From an uncultured Schlesneria sp. (GTDB taxonomy: Bacteria > Planctomycetota > Planctomycetia > Planctomycetales > Planctomycetaceae), in assembly GCA_903834925.1 (NCBI GenBank), contig CAILLA010000140.1, positions 1 through 47,363 of the forward strand: a stretch of 47,363 nt of DNA, written 5' to 3'. Under the pieces are notes generated by a model. The model had not been told where the DNA came from, did not search any database, and saw only the letters and a program-made list of their open reading frames with translations. Of this stretch, positions 34,154-44,054 are shown piece by piece. The translations under genes and the position numbers were made by a program. Numbering within the stretch: position 1 is the stretch's first letter; every line of letters starts with the position of its first letter.

Positions 34154-35737
34154 ATGAACGAAACCGTGCGAACGTCGATTTTTGTCGCAGGCGCGGCATT
34201 GTCCTTACTTGCCGCAAGTATCCTTGGTCCCGCTGTGCCTAAGGCACCTGCGGAGTTCAGCCAGGTTGGCAAATTATTTTTCCCTGACTTCACAGACCCG
34301 GATGAAGCCAAATCCTTGCAGGTTGTAAGCTACAACTCTGACACGGCCTCATTACGGATTTTTGGAGTCGAACAGGGGCCAGACAAAATCTGGCGCATCC
34401 CATCCCGCAACAATTATCCTGTTGATGGCAAGGATCGACTCGGCAAGACTTCAATGTCGATTCTTGGAATCAAGCGAGAAACGCTGGCGGGGCAACGAAA
34501 GAGCCAGCACGTTGAATTCGGCGTACTCGATCCATTGGGCGAAAGTGTCAGTGACTACAAGGGTGTCGGCAACCGGGTGACTTTGAAAGACGGAAAAGAC
34601 GGCAAGACCCTGGCTGACTTGATCATCGGCAAGGAAGTTAAAGGAAGAAGCGGATTCTTCTACGTCCGAAACCCAGCCGAAGATCAGACCTACATCGCAA
34701 AGGTCAGCATTGATGTATCAACGAAGTTCGCAGACTGGATCGAGCCTGACCTGTTGAAGCTGGAAAGTTCGAAACTGCGAAATGTGGTTATCGAAAAACA
34801 TAGCGTTGAATTCACGCCTGAAGGCGGGAAAATGACCGGGAAAGAATCGAACAAGCTCTCACGAGCAACCGCGACCGACAAGTGGAAGCTTGACGACATT
34901 GATGAGGCGAAAGAGGAAGTTAACGAAGACGAAGTTCGTAAGCTGATCCAGGCTTTGGATGATCTGAAGATTGTTGGTGTTCGCCCGAAAAACGATCGAT
35001 TGAAAAAGAGCCTGCAGGACGAACAAGGACTGAAGCTCGACGAGCGTACCCGACGTGAAATGGAAGAGATCGGCTTCTTTTTTGTTCCTCTGCCAAACCG
35101 CAAAGGGATGGCAATGATTTCCCAGGAAGGTGACCTGATGGCGATCACCGAACAGGGAGTCGCCTATGAATTGCATTTCGGCTCCGTCTTTAGCGGCAGC
35201 GAAGAAGAAGTCGAAGCGGGATTCATTAAGAAGAGCGACGAAAAAGCTGATGGCGAAAAGGCCGATTCGGAAAAGAATGCTGAAGGGGCTGAAGACGACA
35301 AAAAGCCAGGCTCAAAGAAGATCAAGAGCCGTTACTTGTTCGCTCAAGCTCAGTTCAGTCCAGAGGCGCTTGGACCAAAACCCGAAGTGCCTGTAAAGCC
35401 AGAACCGCCCGCCGAAGAAGCTAAGCCCGAAGCGGAACCTGCCGATGCGGGAGCTGCCGAAAACGCTGCCAACAAGCCTGATCCGAAAAAGGCTTACGAA
35501 GAGGCTTTGGCGAAACACGAAGTAGACGTGAAAAAGTACGAAGCGGATGTGAAAGCATACGACGAGAAGGTCAAGGCTGGCGAAAAGCAGGTCAAAGATC
35601 TCAATCGACGATTTGCTGAATGGTATTACGTCATCTCTGGTGACAGTTTTGAAAACCTGCGACAAGGCAGGAAAACTCTGGTGAAAGAAAAGGCTGCTGC
35701 CGAGAAAGCTGCCGACGAGAACGCCGAACCAAAATAG
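34154..35737 (+). CDS. DUF4340 domain protein of the Gld-type ABC set
   Basis: A 527-residue protein with one N-terminal helix (SIFVAGAALSLLAASILG) and a DUF4340-like extracytoplasmic region (WRIPSRNNYPVDGKDRLGK, FFYVRNPAEDQTYIAKV). The C-terminal third is a Lys/Glu/Ala/Pro-rich, low-complexity and coiled-coil segment. DUF4340 proteins typically follow GldG-type permeases; the 87-bp gap to the permease gene supports an operon. Role in transport unknown. Confidence 0.82.
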   Translation: MNETVRTSIFVAGAALSLLAASILGPAVPKAPAEFSQVGKLFFPDFTDPDEAKSLQVVSYNSDTASLRIFGVEQGPDKIWRIPSRNNYPVDGKDRLGKTSMSILGIKRETLAGQRKSQHVEFGVLDPLGESVSDYKGVGNRVTLKDGKDGKTLADLIIGKEVKGRSGFFYVRNPAEDQTYIAKVSIDVSTKFADWIEPDLLKLESSKLRNVVIEKHSVEFTPEGGKMTGKESNKLSRATATDKWKLDDIDEAKEEVNEDEVRKLIQALDDLKIVGVRPKNDRLKKSLQDEQGLKLDERTRREMEEIGFFFVPLPNRKGMAMISQEGDLMAITEQGVAYELHFGSVFSGSEEEVEAGFIKKSDEKADGEKADSEKNAEGAEDDKKPGSKKIKSRYLFAQAQFSPEALGPKPEVPVKPEPPAEEAKPEAEPADAGAAENAANKPDPKKAYEEALAKHEVDVKKYEADVKAYDEKVKAGEKQVKDLNRRFAEWYYVISGDSFENLRQGRKTLVKEKAAAEKAADENAEPK

Positions 35738-35825
35738 TGACCAATGTCGGCAGTTCTTTTCCTTCATCTTGCAAAAAAAAATGGACATTCACGTCGGGTG
35801 ACGAGACTCGATCCTTGGAAAGTCT

Positions 35826-36794
35826 ATGAAGTTCTCTCATCGCGAGATTGGTCGTTCCGGAATCTTTGTGACGCCACTCGCGATGGGGTGCTGGCCAATT
35901 GCGGGAATCACCAGCGTCAACGTCACCGAAGAGCAGAGCCTCGCGACGCTTCAGGCGGCGGCCGATACTGGTTTGAATTTTTTCGATACCGCCTATTGCT
36001 ATGGCTATGACGGCGAAAGCGAAAAGATGATCCGTCGAGCACTCGGGCACCGACGTGACGACTTGGTAATCGCAACCAAGGGAGGAATTCACTACGACAA
36101 TTTTGTTCAGGCCAAAGATGCTCGGCCCGTGACGTTAATTCGCGAATGTGAAGAAAGCCTGCAACGATTGGGAACGGATCGGATCGACCTCTACTACCTG
36201 CATGCCCCAGACCCGAAGACGCCGCTCATTGAATCCGCCGCTGGAATGAAGTCGCTTCTTGATCAGGGAAAGATTCGCAGTGTCGGTGTTTCAAACTTCA
36301 GTCTTGAGCAGCTGATTGAATTTCATTCGTTCTGTCCGATTTCCGCGTATCAACCGCATTACAACATGCTTCAACGCGAAATCGAGTCATCGCAGTTGCC
36401 GTGGTGTATGAAACATAATGTGTCTGCCATCGTTTATTGGCCTTTGCTGAAGGGCTTGCTAGCGGGAAAACTCGGCCGCGCTCATCAGTTCGATCCCAAG
36501 GATGGCCGTCGGAAATATCCGATGTTTTCTGGTGATGAATGGAACAAAAACCAGGACTTTTTGGATCGACTAAGACCGATCGCGGCCGAGTGCTCTACGT
36601 CCCTTGCACAGCTTGTCTTGAATTGGACCATTCAACGTCCTGGCATTACAGCGGCTTTGTGCGGTGCCAAGCGTCCTGATCAGATTCGGGACAATGCTGA
36701 AGCCATGAATTGGCAACTAACCAACGACCAAATCGCGCGGATTGATCAGGCGATTGTTGATCGCGGGTCGGTGATTTCCAGGGCAGCTGTTTGA
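35826..36794 (+). CDS. Aldo/keto reductase
   Basis: A 322-residue TIM-barrel NADPH-dependent oxidoreductase. The catalytic tetrad is visible: Asp and Tyr in NFFDTAYCYG, Lys in VIATKGGIH, His in LYYLHAPDP. Cofactor-binding features include RSVGVSNFS and the C-terminal GAKRPDQIRDNAEA. Substrate not predictable. It converges with the 7TMR-HD gene across a strong stem-loop. Confidence 0.92.
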   Translation: MKFSHREIGRSGIFVTPLAMGCWPIAGITSVNVTEEQSLATLQAAADTGLNFFDTAYCYGYDGESEKMIRRALGHRRDDLVIATKGGIHYDNFVQAKDARPVTLIRECEESLQRLGTDRIDLYYLHAPDPKTPLIESAAGMKSLLDQGKIRSVGVSNFSLEQLIEFHSFCPISAYQPHYNMLQREIESSQLPWCMKHNVSAIVYWPLLKGLLAGKLGRAHQFDPKDGRRKYPMFSGDEWNKNQDFLDRLRPIAAECSTSLAQLVLNWTIQRPGITAALCGAKRPDQIRDNAEAMNWQLTNDQIARIDQAIVDRGSVISRAAV

Positions 36795-36800
36795 TAAAAG

Positions 36801-36892
36801 AAAGAATGGGACTTATGGGATCAATAGGACCCATGGGACAGCAGAAAAGATTCGTCCCATTGGTCGCATCCGTCCCATAAGTCCCATTCTTT
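36801..36892. terminator. 20-bp perfect stem-loop between convergent genes
   Basis: 36801-36820 pairs perfectly with 36873-36892. The 52-nt loop holds a second near-perfect stem (CCATGGGAC 36831-36839 with GTCCCATTGG 36854-36863). The sequence is built from repeats of ATGGGAC/GTCCCAT. Its position between two convergent stops suggests a bidirectional terminator, but the repeated heptamer also suggests a dispersed repeat. Confidence 0.75.
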
Positions 36893-36907
36893 TCATGCCT
36901 GCTTTGC

Positions 36908-39238
36908 TCAAGCGGTCTTCTGTTCCGGGTATTTAATTCGACCGTGGTGAATACCGATCAACGATTTCGTCAGCGAATCCTCGATGATCGCGAGTTCGCT
37001 TAAGGTCAACGAACTTTCATCGAATTGGCCATCGAGCAGGCGTTTCATAGCGATCTCGTGGACGAGCGTTTCGATTCGTTTCGGGGTCGGTTCGGCTAGA
37101 GTTCGGCTAGCCCCTTCGACAGCATCTGCGACCATCAGAACCGCAGCTTCGCGGGTTTGCGGCTTCGGCCCCGGATACCGGAAAGCCGACTCTTGCACGT
37201 CGAACCGATGATCGGGTTGAGATTCTGCGAGCCGCGTGGCGGCATGAAAGAAATACTCGACTAAGGTTGTGCCGTGATGCTGTTCGATGAAATCATTGAG
37301 TTGATCGGGAAGATTGTGCTGATGGGCCAGTTCGACGCCGTCCTTCACGTGACCAATGATGACAAGGGCACTCATTGCAGGATTGAGTGATTCATGACGG
37401 CTGGTCTGGCCTGCCGTCATATTTTCGATGAAGTAATGTGGCTTCATCAATTTCCCGATGTCGTGATAATAAGCGCCGACCCGACAGAGCAAGCCATTGG
37501 CTCCAATCGCGTCGGCGGCGGTTTCGGCGATGGTCGCAACGCCGTTGGAATGGCTGTAGGTTCCGGGGGCTTTCTGAATCAATTCCTGAAGAAGCGGATG
37601 TGAGACATCGCTCAGTTCAAGCAGGCTGATATCGGTCACAACTCCGAACAGGTTTTCTATGAAAGGGAGGCTTCCGGAAACAAGGAAGCCGCACAGAAAA
37701 CACCACCCCGCGCCACGTAAACCGTTCAATAGAAATCGATGGTCAGGATCAGCCCAAAGCTGGCTGAATTGTTGAGTCTCGATAATCCCGGTTCCCAAAG
37801 AAACAAACAGGAACGTCAGGGCGGCGCCAAATCCAACCTTCACCAGCTTCATTCGGTTAGAGACATTATGGAGTGGCACAACCGAGGCTGCGATGGCACT
37901 CATCAGTACGACGAAGTGACCAACATCGCCACCGATAGCGAGCGTGACCACTAAGGTCATTGAAAATCCCGTCAGTGCGGCTAGCACCTGATTGTAGGCA
38001 ATTGCCAGGATCATCACGGTACAAAGCATAGGAACGACTTCGGCTCGCCAATGGTCAAACGACAACAGTCGGCTCAAGGCAATGGAGAGCGTGACGACGA
38101 CGAGATAGACCGTTAGTCGCCCAACATTGGTCGCTAATCGTCGTTCGTTTCGAACTAGGTAATAACCAATCAATCCACCGAGAACGATCAACAGCAAGAA
38201 TACAGTAATCAATCGAATGATTCGCTCGGGAAGTCGGACTTGACGTTCGAGTTCATCGTATTGAGCATGCAACACGTCGAGATACTCTTCCGTGATCTTG
38301 CTTCCTGGTGGGACCAGCAGCGTTCCTCGTTTATAGGTGTCTTTGACGGGAGGAGTTAAAAGATTCGCCTGTGTGATTCGTTGGTTAGTGGCGACCGGGT
38401 CGAATTCCAGTGAAGGAGCGACCCGATGCTTGATCCATCGTTCCAGCATCGGCTGTAGCGGTACCAGCAGTGGAAACGACTTCCATTGACTTCCTAAAGT
38501 CCCGGTCGCCTTGAGTATTTCGTCCAGAACCGCGTCGGCGGCAAATCGTTTCACGTTTTCGTTTGAGTTGGACACGATGATGATTTCATCATCCAGTCGA
38601 ATCTTCTGTCGCGGACGGGATAGCTCAGCCTGATCAAGGATTCCGACTTTGGTCAGAGGAAGGATGAACTTGGAAAACTGGCCGCATAAATCATCAATGG
38701 GTTGCCCAGCGGAATTCGCTGGGCGAATCGCTTTGCAAAGCGTTTTCCATTCTTCTTCGAACTTCGACGTTTGGGGATCAAATGAAGTTGGACCCGACGC
38801 GATCCATCCGAACGCCGCACGGGTTTCTGCTTGAAGATCATCAAAACGAGCAACCTCAAGTAATTCCGATAAATTCCTTCGCAAATCGATTGCCAGATTG
38901 TCGATTCGTTGTGCCCGATCAGCAGCGGTTCGAAAGACCGGAGGTTCCCGGTTAATTCTTTCGATCCGAGCGAGTTCAGTTTTATCTTGATTGATCCGAG
39001 TGAAATCGATTCGAGCCAGCATCCCGTTAGGGACATCATCACCAAGTCGATGGGGAAACGGTGCTTGCCAGCTCAACAGCGAAAACACCAACCCCGTGAG
39101 AACAACAAAGCAGATCGCCAGCCGTAACAGCACGTCGGTCTGATTCAGTTGCTCACCGAGTCGTTTCGACCACGGTGTCCCGACTTTATGCACGGATAAT
39201 CGCGTCGGGCGGCTCTTGCGAGGGAATAAAAAGCTCAT
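36908..39238 (-). CDS. 7TMR-HD family phosphohydrolase (PgpH-like)
   Basis: A 776-residue membrane protein. It has an N-terminal helix (about 35-57), a long extracytoplasmic domain (about 60-335), seven helices (about 340-540) and a C-terminal cytoplasmic HD domain with TYSHSNGVATIAETAADAIG, YYHDIGKL (the HD pair), SRHE and IEQHHGTTLVEYFF. PgpH of Firmicutes degrades the signal molecule c-di-AMP; the same architecture suggests a cyclic-dinucleotide phosphodiesterase, but the substrate here is unproven. The gene follows phoH by 36 bp, as in the conserved phoH-pgpH-ybeY order; no ybeY follows. Confidence 0.88.
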   Translation of the reverse strand: MSFLFPRKSRPTRLSVHKVGTPWSKRLGEQLNQTDVLLRLAICFVVLTGLVFSLLSWQAPFPHRLGDDVPNGMLARIDFTRINQDKTELARIERINREPPVFRTAADRAQRIDNLAIDLRRNLSELLEVARFDDLQAETRAAFGWIASGPTSFDPQTSKFEEEWKTLCKAIRPANSAGQPIDDLCGQFSKFILPLTKVGILDQAELSRPRQKIRLDDEIIIVSNSNENVKRFAADAVLDEILKATGTLGSQWKSFPLLVPLQPMLERWIKHRVAPSLEFDPVATNQRITQANLLTPPVKDTYKRGTLLVPPGSKITEEYLDVLHAQYDELERQVRLPERIIRLITVFLLLIVLGGLIGYYLVRNERRLATNVGRLTVYLVVVTLSIALSRLLSFDHWRAEVVPMLCTVMILAIAYNQVLAALTGFSMTLVVTLAIGGDVGHFVVLMSAIAASVVPLHNVSNRMKLVKVGFGAALTFLFVSLGTGIIETQQFSQLWADPDHRFLLNGLRGAGWCFLCGFLVSGSLPFIENLFGVVTDISLLELSDVSHPLLQELIQKAPGTYSHSNGVATIAETAADAIGANGLLCRVGAYYHDIGKLMKPHYFIENMTAGQTSRHESLNPAMSALVIIGHVKDGVELAHQHNLPDQLNDFIEQHHGTTLVEYFFHAATRLAESQPDHRFDVQESAFRYPGPKPQTREAAVLMVADAVEGASRTLAEPTPKRIETLVHEIAMKRLLDGQFDESSLTLSELAIIEDSLTKSLIGIHHGRIKYPEQKTA

Positions 39239-39274
39239 ACCTTCAATTTCTGAGAACCGACAAGGACTGGAACG

Positions 39275-40396
39275 TCAGTCGGTGTCTGATATTGGTCGTG
39301 ATGGTACATCGGTCATTTCGGTCTGGTCGTCGATCGATGTTCTTATTGATGGCGGTAATTCGGAATTACTCGAGTGATGTCCATTCGTATTGTGACCATT
39401 CGATTCTGTCTGAGTGTCATCGCGGGTCGCGGAAATCTCGCTCCACTGGTCAAACCGTCGGTGACGGCGATCGTCGTAGGCCTCGACAATCTTCCGAACA
39501 AGTGGATGTCGAACAATGTCTTCGCCCGACAGGAAAACGGTCGCGATTCCGGGAATGTTTTTGAGACGGCGCACAGCGTCGTTTAATCCGCTTTCCACTC
39601 GGTCCGGAAGATCTGTTTGAGTTCCATCGCCCGTTACAACAATCTTCGAATGATGTCCCATGCGCGTCAGAAACATTTTCATCTGCGTGATGGTCGTGTT
39701 CTGGGCTTCGTCGAGGATCATGAACGTATTGTTCAATGTCCGCCCTCGCATATATGCGAGCGGAATAATCTCGATCACTTCCTTATCGATATAGCGTTGG
39801 ACTTGTTCGAAATCGAGAATATCGCCGAGTGCGTCGAGCAACGGGCGCAGGTACGGATTGACTTTGGCAAGCATGTCGCCGGGAAGAAAACCAAGCTTTT
39901 CACCCGCTTCCACGGCGGGGCGCACCAGCACAATCTTTTTTACCAGTTCTTGTCGCAGTGCATTGATCGCCATCGCCACGGCGAGATACGACTTGCCTGA
40001 TCCCGCCGGGCCTTCACAAATCACGAGATCGTGATCTTGAATCGCTTTGATGTAATCACGTTGCCCGATCCCCATCGGCCGAATTTTCCGTGCCTTATGG
40101 AAAACATCAATGATGAGTTCGGGGGACGGGTCAAGCGGAAAATGACCTCGCTGCAAAGCTCGTTCGAGATCAGCTTCGTCCAAGAGACCTTTATGTTCGA
40201 TGATCGAGCGAAGTTCAGAGACGATCTCGGTCCCCAAATCGACTTGCGTTTGTTCACCTCGAAGATGAAGTTCTTCGCCGCGCAGCACCACATCCAGATG
40301 CAAAACATCACGCAATCGACGAAGGTTCTTATCACGTAAGCCGAACAGCGTGCGAACATCTTCGAAATTGCGGAACTGAACTCGTCCTTCTGACAT
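39275..40396 (-). CDS. phoH: PhoH-like ATPase
   Basis: A 373-residue protein. After an N-terminal RNA-binding-like region (VLRGEELHLRGEQTQVDLG) comes the PhoH P-loop domain: Walker A EGPAGSGKSYLAV, RPAVEAGEKLGFLPGD, and Walker B TFMILDEAQNTT, with VVTGDGTQTDLP. The family (YbeZ) is an NTPase tied to RNA metabolism and often partners YbeY. The C-terminal 50 residues are Asn/Ser/Thr-rich and probably disordered. Probably co-transcribed with the downstream 7TMR-HD gene. Confidence 0.92.
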   Translation of the reverse strand: MSEGRVQFRNFEDVRTLFGLRDKNLRRLRDVLHLDVVLRGEELHLRGEQTQVDLGTEIVSELRSIIEHKGLLDEADLERALQRGHFPLDPSPELIIDVFHKARKIRPMGIGQRDYIKAIQDHDLVICEGPAGSGKSYLAVAMAINALRQELVKKIVLVRPAVEAGEKLGFLPGDMLAKVNPYLRPLLDALGDILDFEQVQRYIDKEVIEIIPLAYMRGRTLNNTFMILDEAQNTTITQMKMFLTRMGHHSKIVVTGDGTQTDLPDRVESGLNDAVRRLKNIPGIATVFLSGEDIVRHPLVRKIVEAYDDRRHRRFDQWSEISATRDDTQTESNGHNTNGHHSSNSELPPSIRTSIDDQTEMTDVPSRPISDTD

Positions 40397-40764
40397 AAAC
40401 CGTTTCCTGAGATCACCAATCTGGAAATTGAAACAAGCTCATACCTGTTGGCATTTTGAGATGCCGTTTCCAGACTGGAAGTATCCGCAACCCGCGGTCG
40501 CGCGCTACGAGACACTCTAGCGTTTTTTCCGATCACTCGCAAAACAACCACGCACGAAATCACATTCGTCGTTAAATTTTGCCCAAACTACCGTCGTGGC
40601 AAATCCTGCTGACTATTCCATTTGAGAACTCCTTGCCGTTCGTAGCGGTTGTATTCAAGCCCGACAGGGCAAATGTTCGATCACAAGCAAAAGGATTTCA
40701 CTCATCGCCAGGATTTTGAATTCTTGCGACACGGTCGATTGCCGCCGAAACACGGAAGTTGCCA

Positions 40765-42732
40765 ATGTACGAAGCCAGTTTTGAATTGAAACGCCGCCCA
40801 TTTGGTGCAACTCCAGATGCCACTTGCTTTTTATCCGCAGGACCGATCCAGGCAGCACTTGACGAAATTCTTGTTTGCGTCGAGCAGGGCCAAGGGATTG
40901 CTGTACTGACGGCTCCAGCGGGAACCGGCAAAACTCTTTTATGCGAGCGATTGCTTTGCGAACTGAGCGATCGATTTGAAACCATTTTCCTTCGTCACGC
41001 GAGTTTTCTCACTCGACGAGCTTTACTGCAAACATTGTTATGCGAATTGAATCAACCGTATCAGCAGCCTAGCGAACAAGAACTTCGCCTTGCTCTTTTG
41101 CCCGCGATTCGCCAATTGCAACCCCGGTGCGAAGCGCTGGTGCTGATTTGTGACGAAGCACATCAGTTAACTGAAAGTTTGATTGAAGAACTACGAATAC
41201 TCGCCGATTTTGCCGAATTCGGAAAACCGTTGGTCCGCCTCGTTCTGGTAGGACAATTGTCTTTGGAGGAGCGGTTGGCGCAGGCAAGCCTGGAAGCGTT
41301 CAATCAGCGCATCCGTGCTCACGTCAATCTTCCGACGTTTGATCACGCCGGATCGCTCGATTACATCGACTATCGATTGACCTGGGCCGGCGGGCTCACG
41401 AGCGAAACGTTTACGGACGCGGCGCTGAATATGATCGCTCGAGTCAGCGATGGAATCCCTCGTTGTATTAATCAATTGGCTGACCATACGCTGTTATTGG
41501 GTTTCGTTGCGGAACAACGACCTGCCGGAGAAGAACTTGTCATCGAAGCGCTGAATGACCTTCGTCAATTGCCTTTGCATTGGAATGAATCTTCCACCTC
41601 ACGAAAAGGCGTGGAGCACGGCGAAACAGCGGATCTCGACGACGAATCCGCTGTCGATGAATCGACTTCCATCGTTCGAGGACATGGCGGTATTGTGCTG
41701 ACAGATCCAAACCAGACGATGTATTCGTACGAGTCAACGATTGAAGAGACTGATGTTGATCATGATTCCCGTAACTTTGAATTGATTGACATTGTACCTG
41801 AAAGCAAAGTCTCGTACCCGAAATTTCCCGAAGCGGTTGAAGCGGTCATCCCTGACGATCGCACCACGGTTGAAATCGATAGTGATGACTGGCGAAACGT
41901 CGTTAATCTGTTCAGTCGTGCGAACGCCGAATCGAAACTCGAAGATTCAAAGGCCGTAACCTCTTTTGAAACTCTCGAAACCGATTCCCAATCGGAAATC
42001 GATCACCAAACGCCTGACAATTCCGTCGTTGAAGTTGGTCACATCACGAATTCTCCAGACGAGTTCCGCCAGGACAAACACGTTGAAATTCAAGTGTCTA
42101 CGCAACGGCCCGAGACACGTCTTCAGCCAGACCATGGTTTCCAGGAGGAAGTGGTATTTGACCGGTACGCGACAATTGATGCGGGGTTGATCCCCATCGC
42201 CGTGCCGGAGCCTGACACGAAAATTGTCCGAGAGGTTCGCCAAGAGTTCGAGGTTGTTGTAGAAAAAGAGACGCATTCTACATTTGAACCTCAGACGGCG
42301 GATCACTTCGGGTTTGATGAATTCGGCGAGTTAGACACGGTTCTCGACCCAATTTCTGGTACACCACACGAAGAATCGAGGCATGATCCGATCGACCATG
42401 TGCTCGAAATGGTCAATGAATTAACCGCCATCGTCTCGGAACAAACCGTTTCCAACGATTCGATTCGGACGGATCTCACCGACCTGTTGACCGTGTCGAA
42501 CCATTCCGACGATGAAACCGACAACAACGACTTGATCCTTAAGTCGCTGCGTCGAGACGATGCACAAGAGGTTACCAATTCAAACCATAGCTCGGCGTTT
42601 CGACGTTCGTTGGCCGCAAATGAAGCGGCCTGGGAAGCAGTTGAAACGGCTCCAGTGGAATCCACTGCCGAGCCACGCCCGTTTCGATTCCTGTTTAGCA
42701 TGCTTCGTCGTAAACAGCAGCAGTCGAACTGA
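40765..42732 (+). CDS. ExeA-like AAA ATPase with long acidic tail
   Basis: A 655-residue protein; the ATG at 40765 has GGAAG 6 nt upstream. Residues 1-265 are an ExeA/TniB-type AAA+ ATPase: FELKRRPFGATPDATCF, Walker A APAGTGKTLL, Walker B ALVLICDEAHQL, and sensor LVRLVLVGQLSLEERL. ExeA-type ATPases help assemble secretin complexes or work with peptidoglycan. The remaining 390 residues are very acidic, rich in Asp, Glu, Ser, Thr and Val, and show no domain; they are probably disordered. No secretin or other type II secretion gene is next to it. It converges with the following gene, with 13 bp between. Confidence 0.82.
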   Translation: MYEASFELKRRPFGATPDATCFLSAGPIQAALDEILVCVEQGQGIAVLTAPAGTGKTLLCERLLCELSDRFETIFLRHASFLTRRALLQTLLCELNQPYQQPSEQELRLALLPAIRQLQPRCEALVLICDEAHQLTESLIEELRILADFAEFGKPLVRLVLVGQLSLEERLAQASLEAFNQRIRAHVNLPTFDHAGSLDYIDYRLTWAGGLTSETFTDAALNMIARVSDGIPRCINQLADHTLLLGFVAEQRPAGEELVIEALNDLRQLPLHWNESSTSRKGVEHGETADLDDESAVDESTSIVRGHGGIVLTDPNQTMYSYESTIEETDVDHDSRNFELIDIVPESKVSYPKFPEAVEAVIPDDRTTVEIDSDDWRNVVNLFSRANAESKLEDSKAVTSFETLETDSQSEIDHQTPDNSVVEVGHITNSPDEFRQDKHVEIQVSTQRPETRLQPDHGFQEEVVFDRYATIDAGLIPIAVPEPDTKIVREVRQEFEVVVEKETHSTFEPQTADHFGFDEFGELDTVLDPISGTPHEESRHDPIDHVLEMVNELTAIVSEQTVSNDSIRTDLTDLLTVSNHSDDETDNNDLILKSLRRDDAQEVTNSNHSSAFRRSLAANEAAWEAVETAPVESTAEPRPFRFLFSMLRRKQQQSN

Positions 42733-42745
42733 TCGCCGAGTTGTC

Positions 42746-43726
42746 CTATCGGGCAAGAATCAGTCTCAGATGGTCGTCATCGAGTTTCAAAACGGCTATG
42801 GAATTGTGATCCCAAGTCGTTGCCGCTGACGCTCCGACGAACAAATGATACTTTCTCTTCTCGGGGTCAACAAAGAGAAATGGGGTGACGTGACCGAATT
42901 CGTCTGTCGAAGATCCCGATTTCTCGACAAAAACACCTCGGTCAGTCCACCTCAAACCGTCTTTGCTGACGGCGTACCGAGTCCCTTCGCGGGATTCGTA
43001 AAACATGATGAACTGGTCCTGCAGACGTTTGACATCGACAGCCCCAGCGTCATGTCCAAAAACCGGATTGTCCTTGTGCCGAACCCATCGAAAGCCATCT
43101 TCCGAAGTTGCATAGCCGACACTTCGACTCGAAGTTGATGATGTCGGAACCCCTTTGACAGGGGCACCTGGAGGAAAGTCTTTGCGTCCGTCATACCACA
43201 TTTTGAATTGGCCATCGTGGAAAACAACGCTTGGTCGACCTACGGAAAGGGCGTCCCAAGTTCCTTCAGGTCCAGAAACGATGACGTTCCCTTTTTGATC
43301 CCACTTTCGCCCATCGCTGGAGATCGCCAGGTCGATCCGGTCGATGACGTCTTTTTCAGTCCGAGTGTAGTACATAAAGTACTTCCCATTCACGGTAACG
43401 ACGGATGGATCATTCACGTGATTGGCGAGATCATCCTTCAGCACAACTCCCTTACGCAACCAGATTTGACCGTCAGTCGACTCGGCATAGGAAATCCTGT
43501 CATTCCCATCCTTTCCCTGCCCACCGTACCACATTTTGAAAACAGAACCGTCCCAAATCACATCGGGAGCATAGACGTTTCCACGGCCGTGCGGGGCTCG
43601 TTCCGAATCTCCTTCACCGCTCAATATAACAGTGATCTGGCCGGTCGATTCTTCAGAACAGTCGGCGGCCGTCGTTACCACGAGGATCAGAATGGCAATC
43701 GTCGCGAAACCAACGAAACGACGCAT
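42746..43726 (-). CDS. Exported five-bladed beta-propeller protein (GH43/GH32-like fold)
   Basis: A 326-residue protein from the ATG at 43726 (an ATG at 43738 is also possible); a signal peptide follows (FVGFATIAILILVVTTAA). Repeated blade motifs characteristic of the arabinanase/invertase-like propeller superfamily are clear: APDVIWDGSVFKMWYGG, NDPSVVTVNGKYFMYYT, GRPSVVFHDGQFKMWYDG, RLQDQFIMFYES, and TPFLFVDPEKRKYHLFVGA. Members act on glycans, but the catalytic carboxylates cannot be assigned with confidence. Periplasmic or surface location is likely. Confidence 0.75.
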   Translation of the reverse strand: MRRFVGFATIAILILVVTTAADCSEESTGQITVILSGEGDSERAPHGRGNVYAPDVIWDGSVFKMWYGGQGKDGNDRISYAESTDGQIWLRKGVVLKDDLANHVNDPSVVTVNGKYFMYYTRTEKDVIDRIDLAISSDGRKWDQKGNVIVSGPEGTWDALSVGRPSVVFHDGQFKMWYDGRKDFPPGAPVKGVPTSSTSSRSVGYATSEDGFRWVRHKDNPVFGHDAGAVDVKRLQDQFIMFYESREGTRYAVSKDGLRWTDRGVFVEKSGSSTDEFGHVTPFLFVDPEKRKYHLFVGASAATTWDHNSIAVLKLDDDHLRLILAR

Positions 43727-44054
43727 TTTTAACCACATGCAAGATCGTTGATTTTCAGGCAAAAAAGCGCACATTTGATTTATTGACAACAAAAAACGCG
43801 GCTCACAGGCCATGAAATTAGCCTTCATTGGAATTCACTGGCCCCAAAGCTACGTAAACTCTGTTGCGGAATGCAGGATGGTACGGTTTGCCCGAGCTTA
43901 TACCTCGCCCAACATCGAAATGCCCGTGATCCTGATTACCGACCTTGGCTTACTGTAAAGTTACGCATCAACTGATTACGATTCTCGTTCCCTTGGCAGA
44001 CCGGCTGCCGGACCAAATTCGACTTCATCACAGTTTTACCACCAGGAGAGACCT

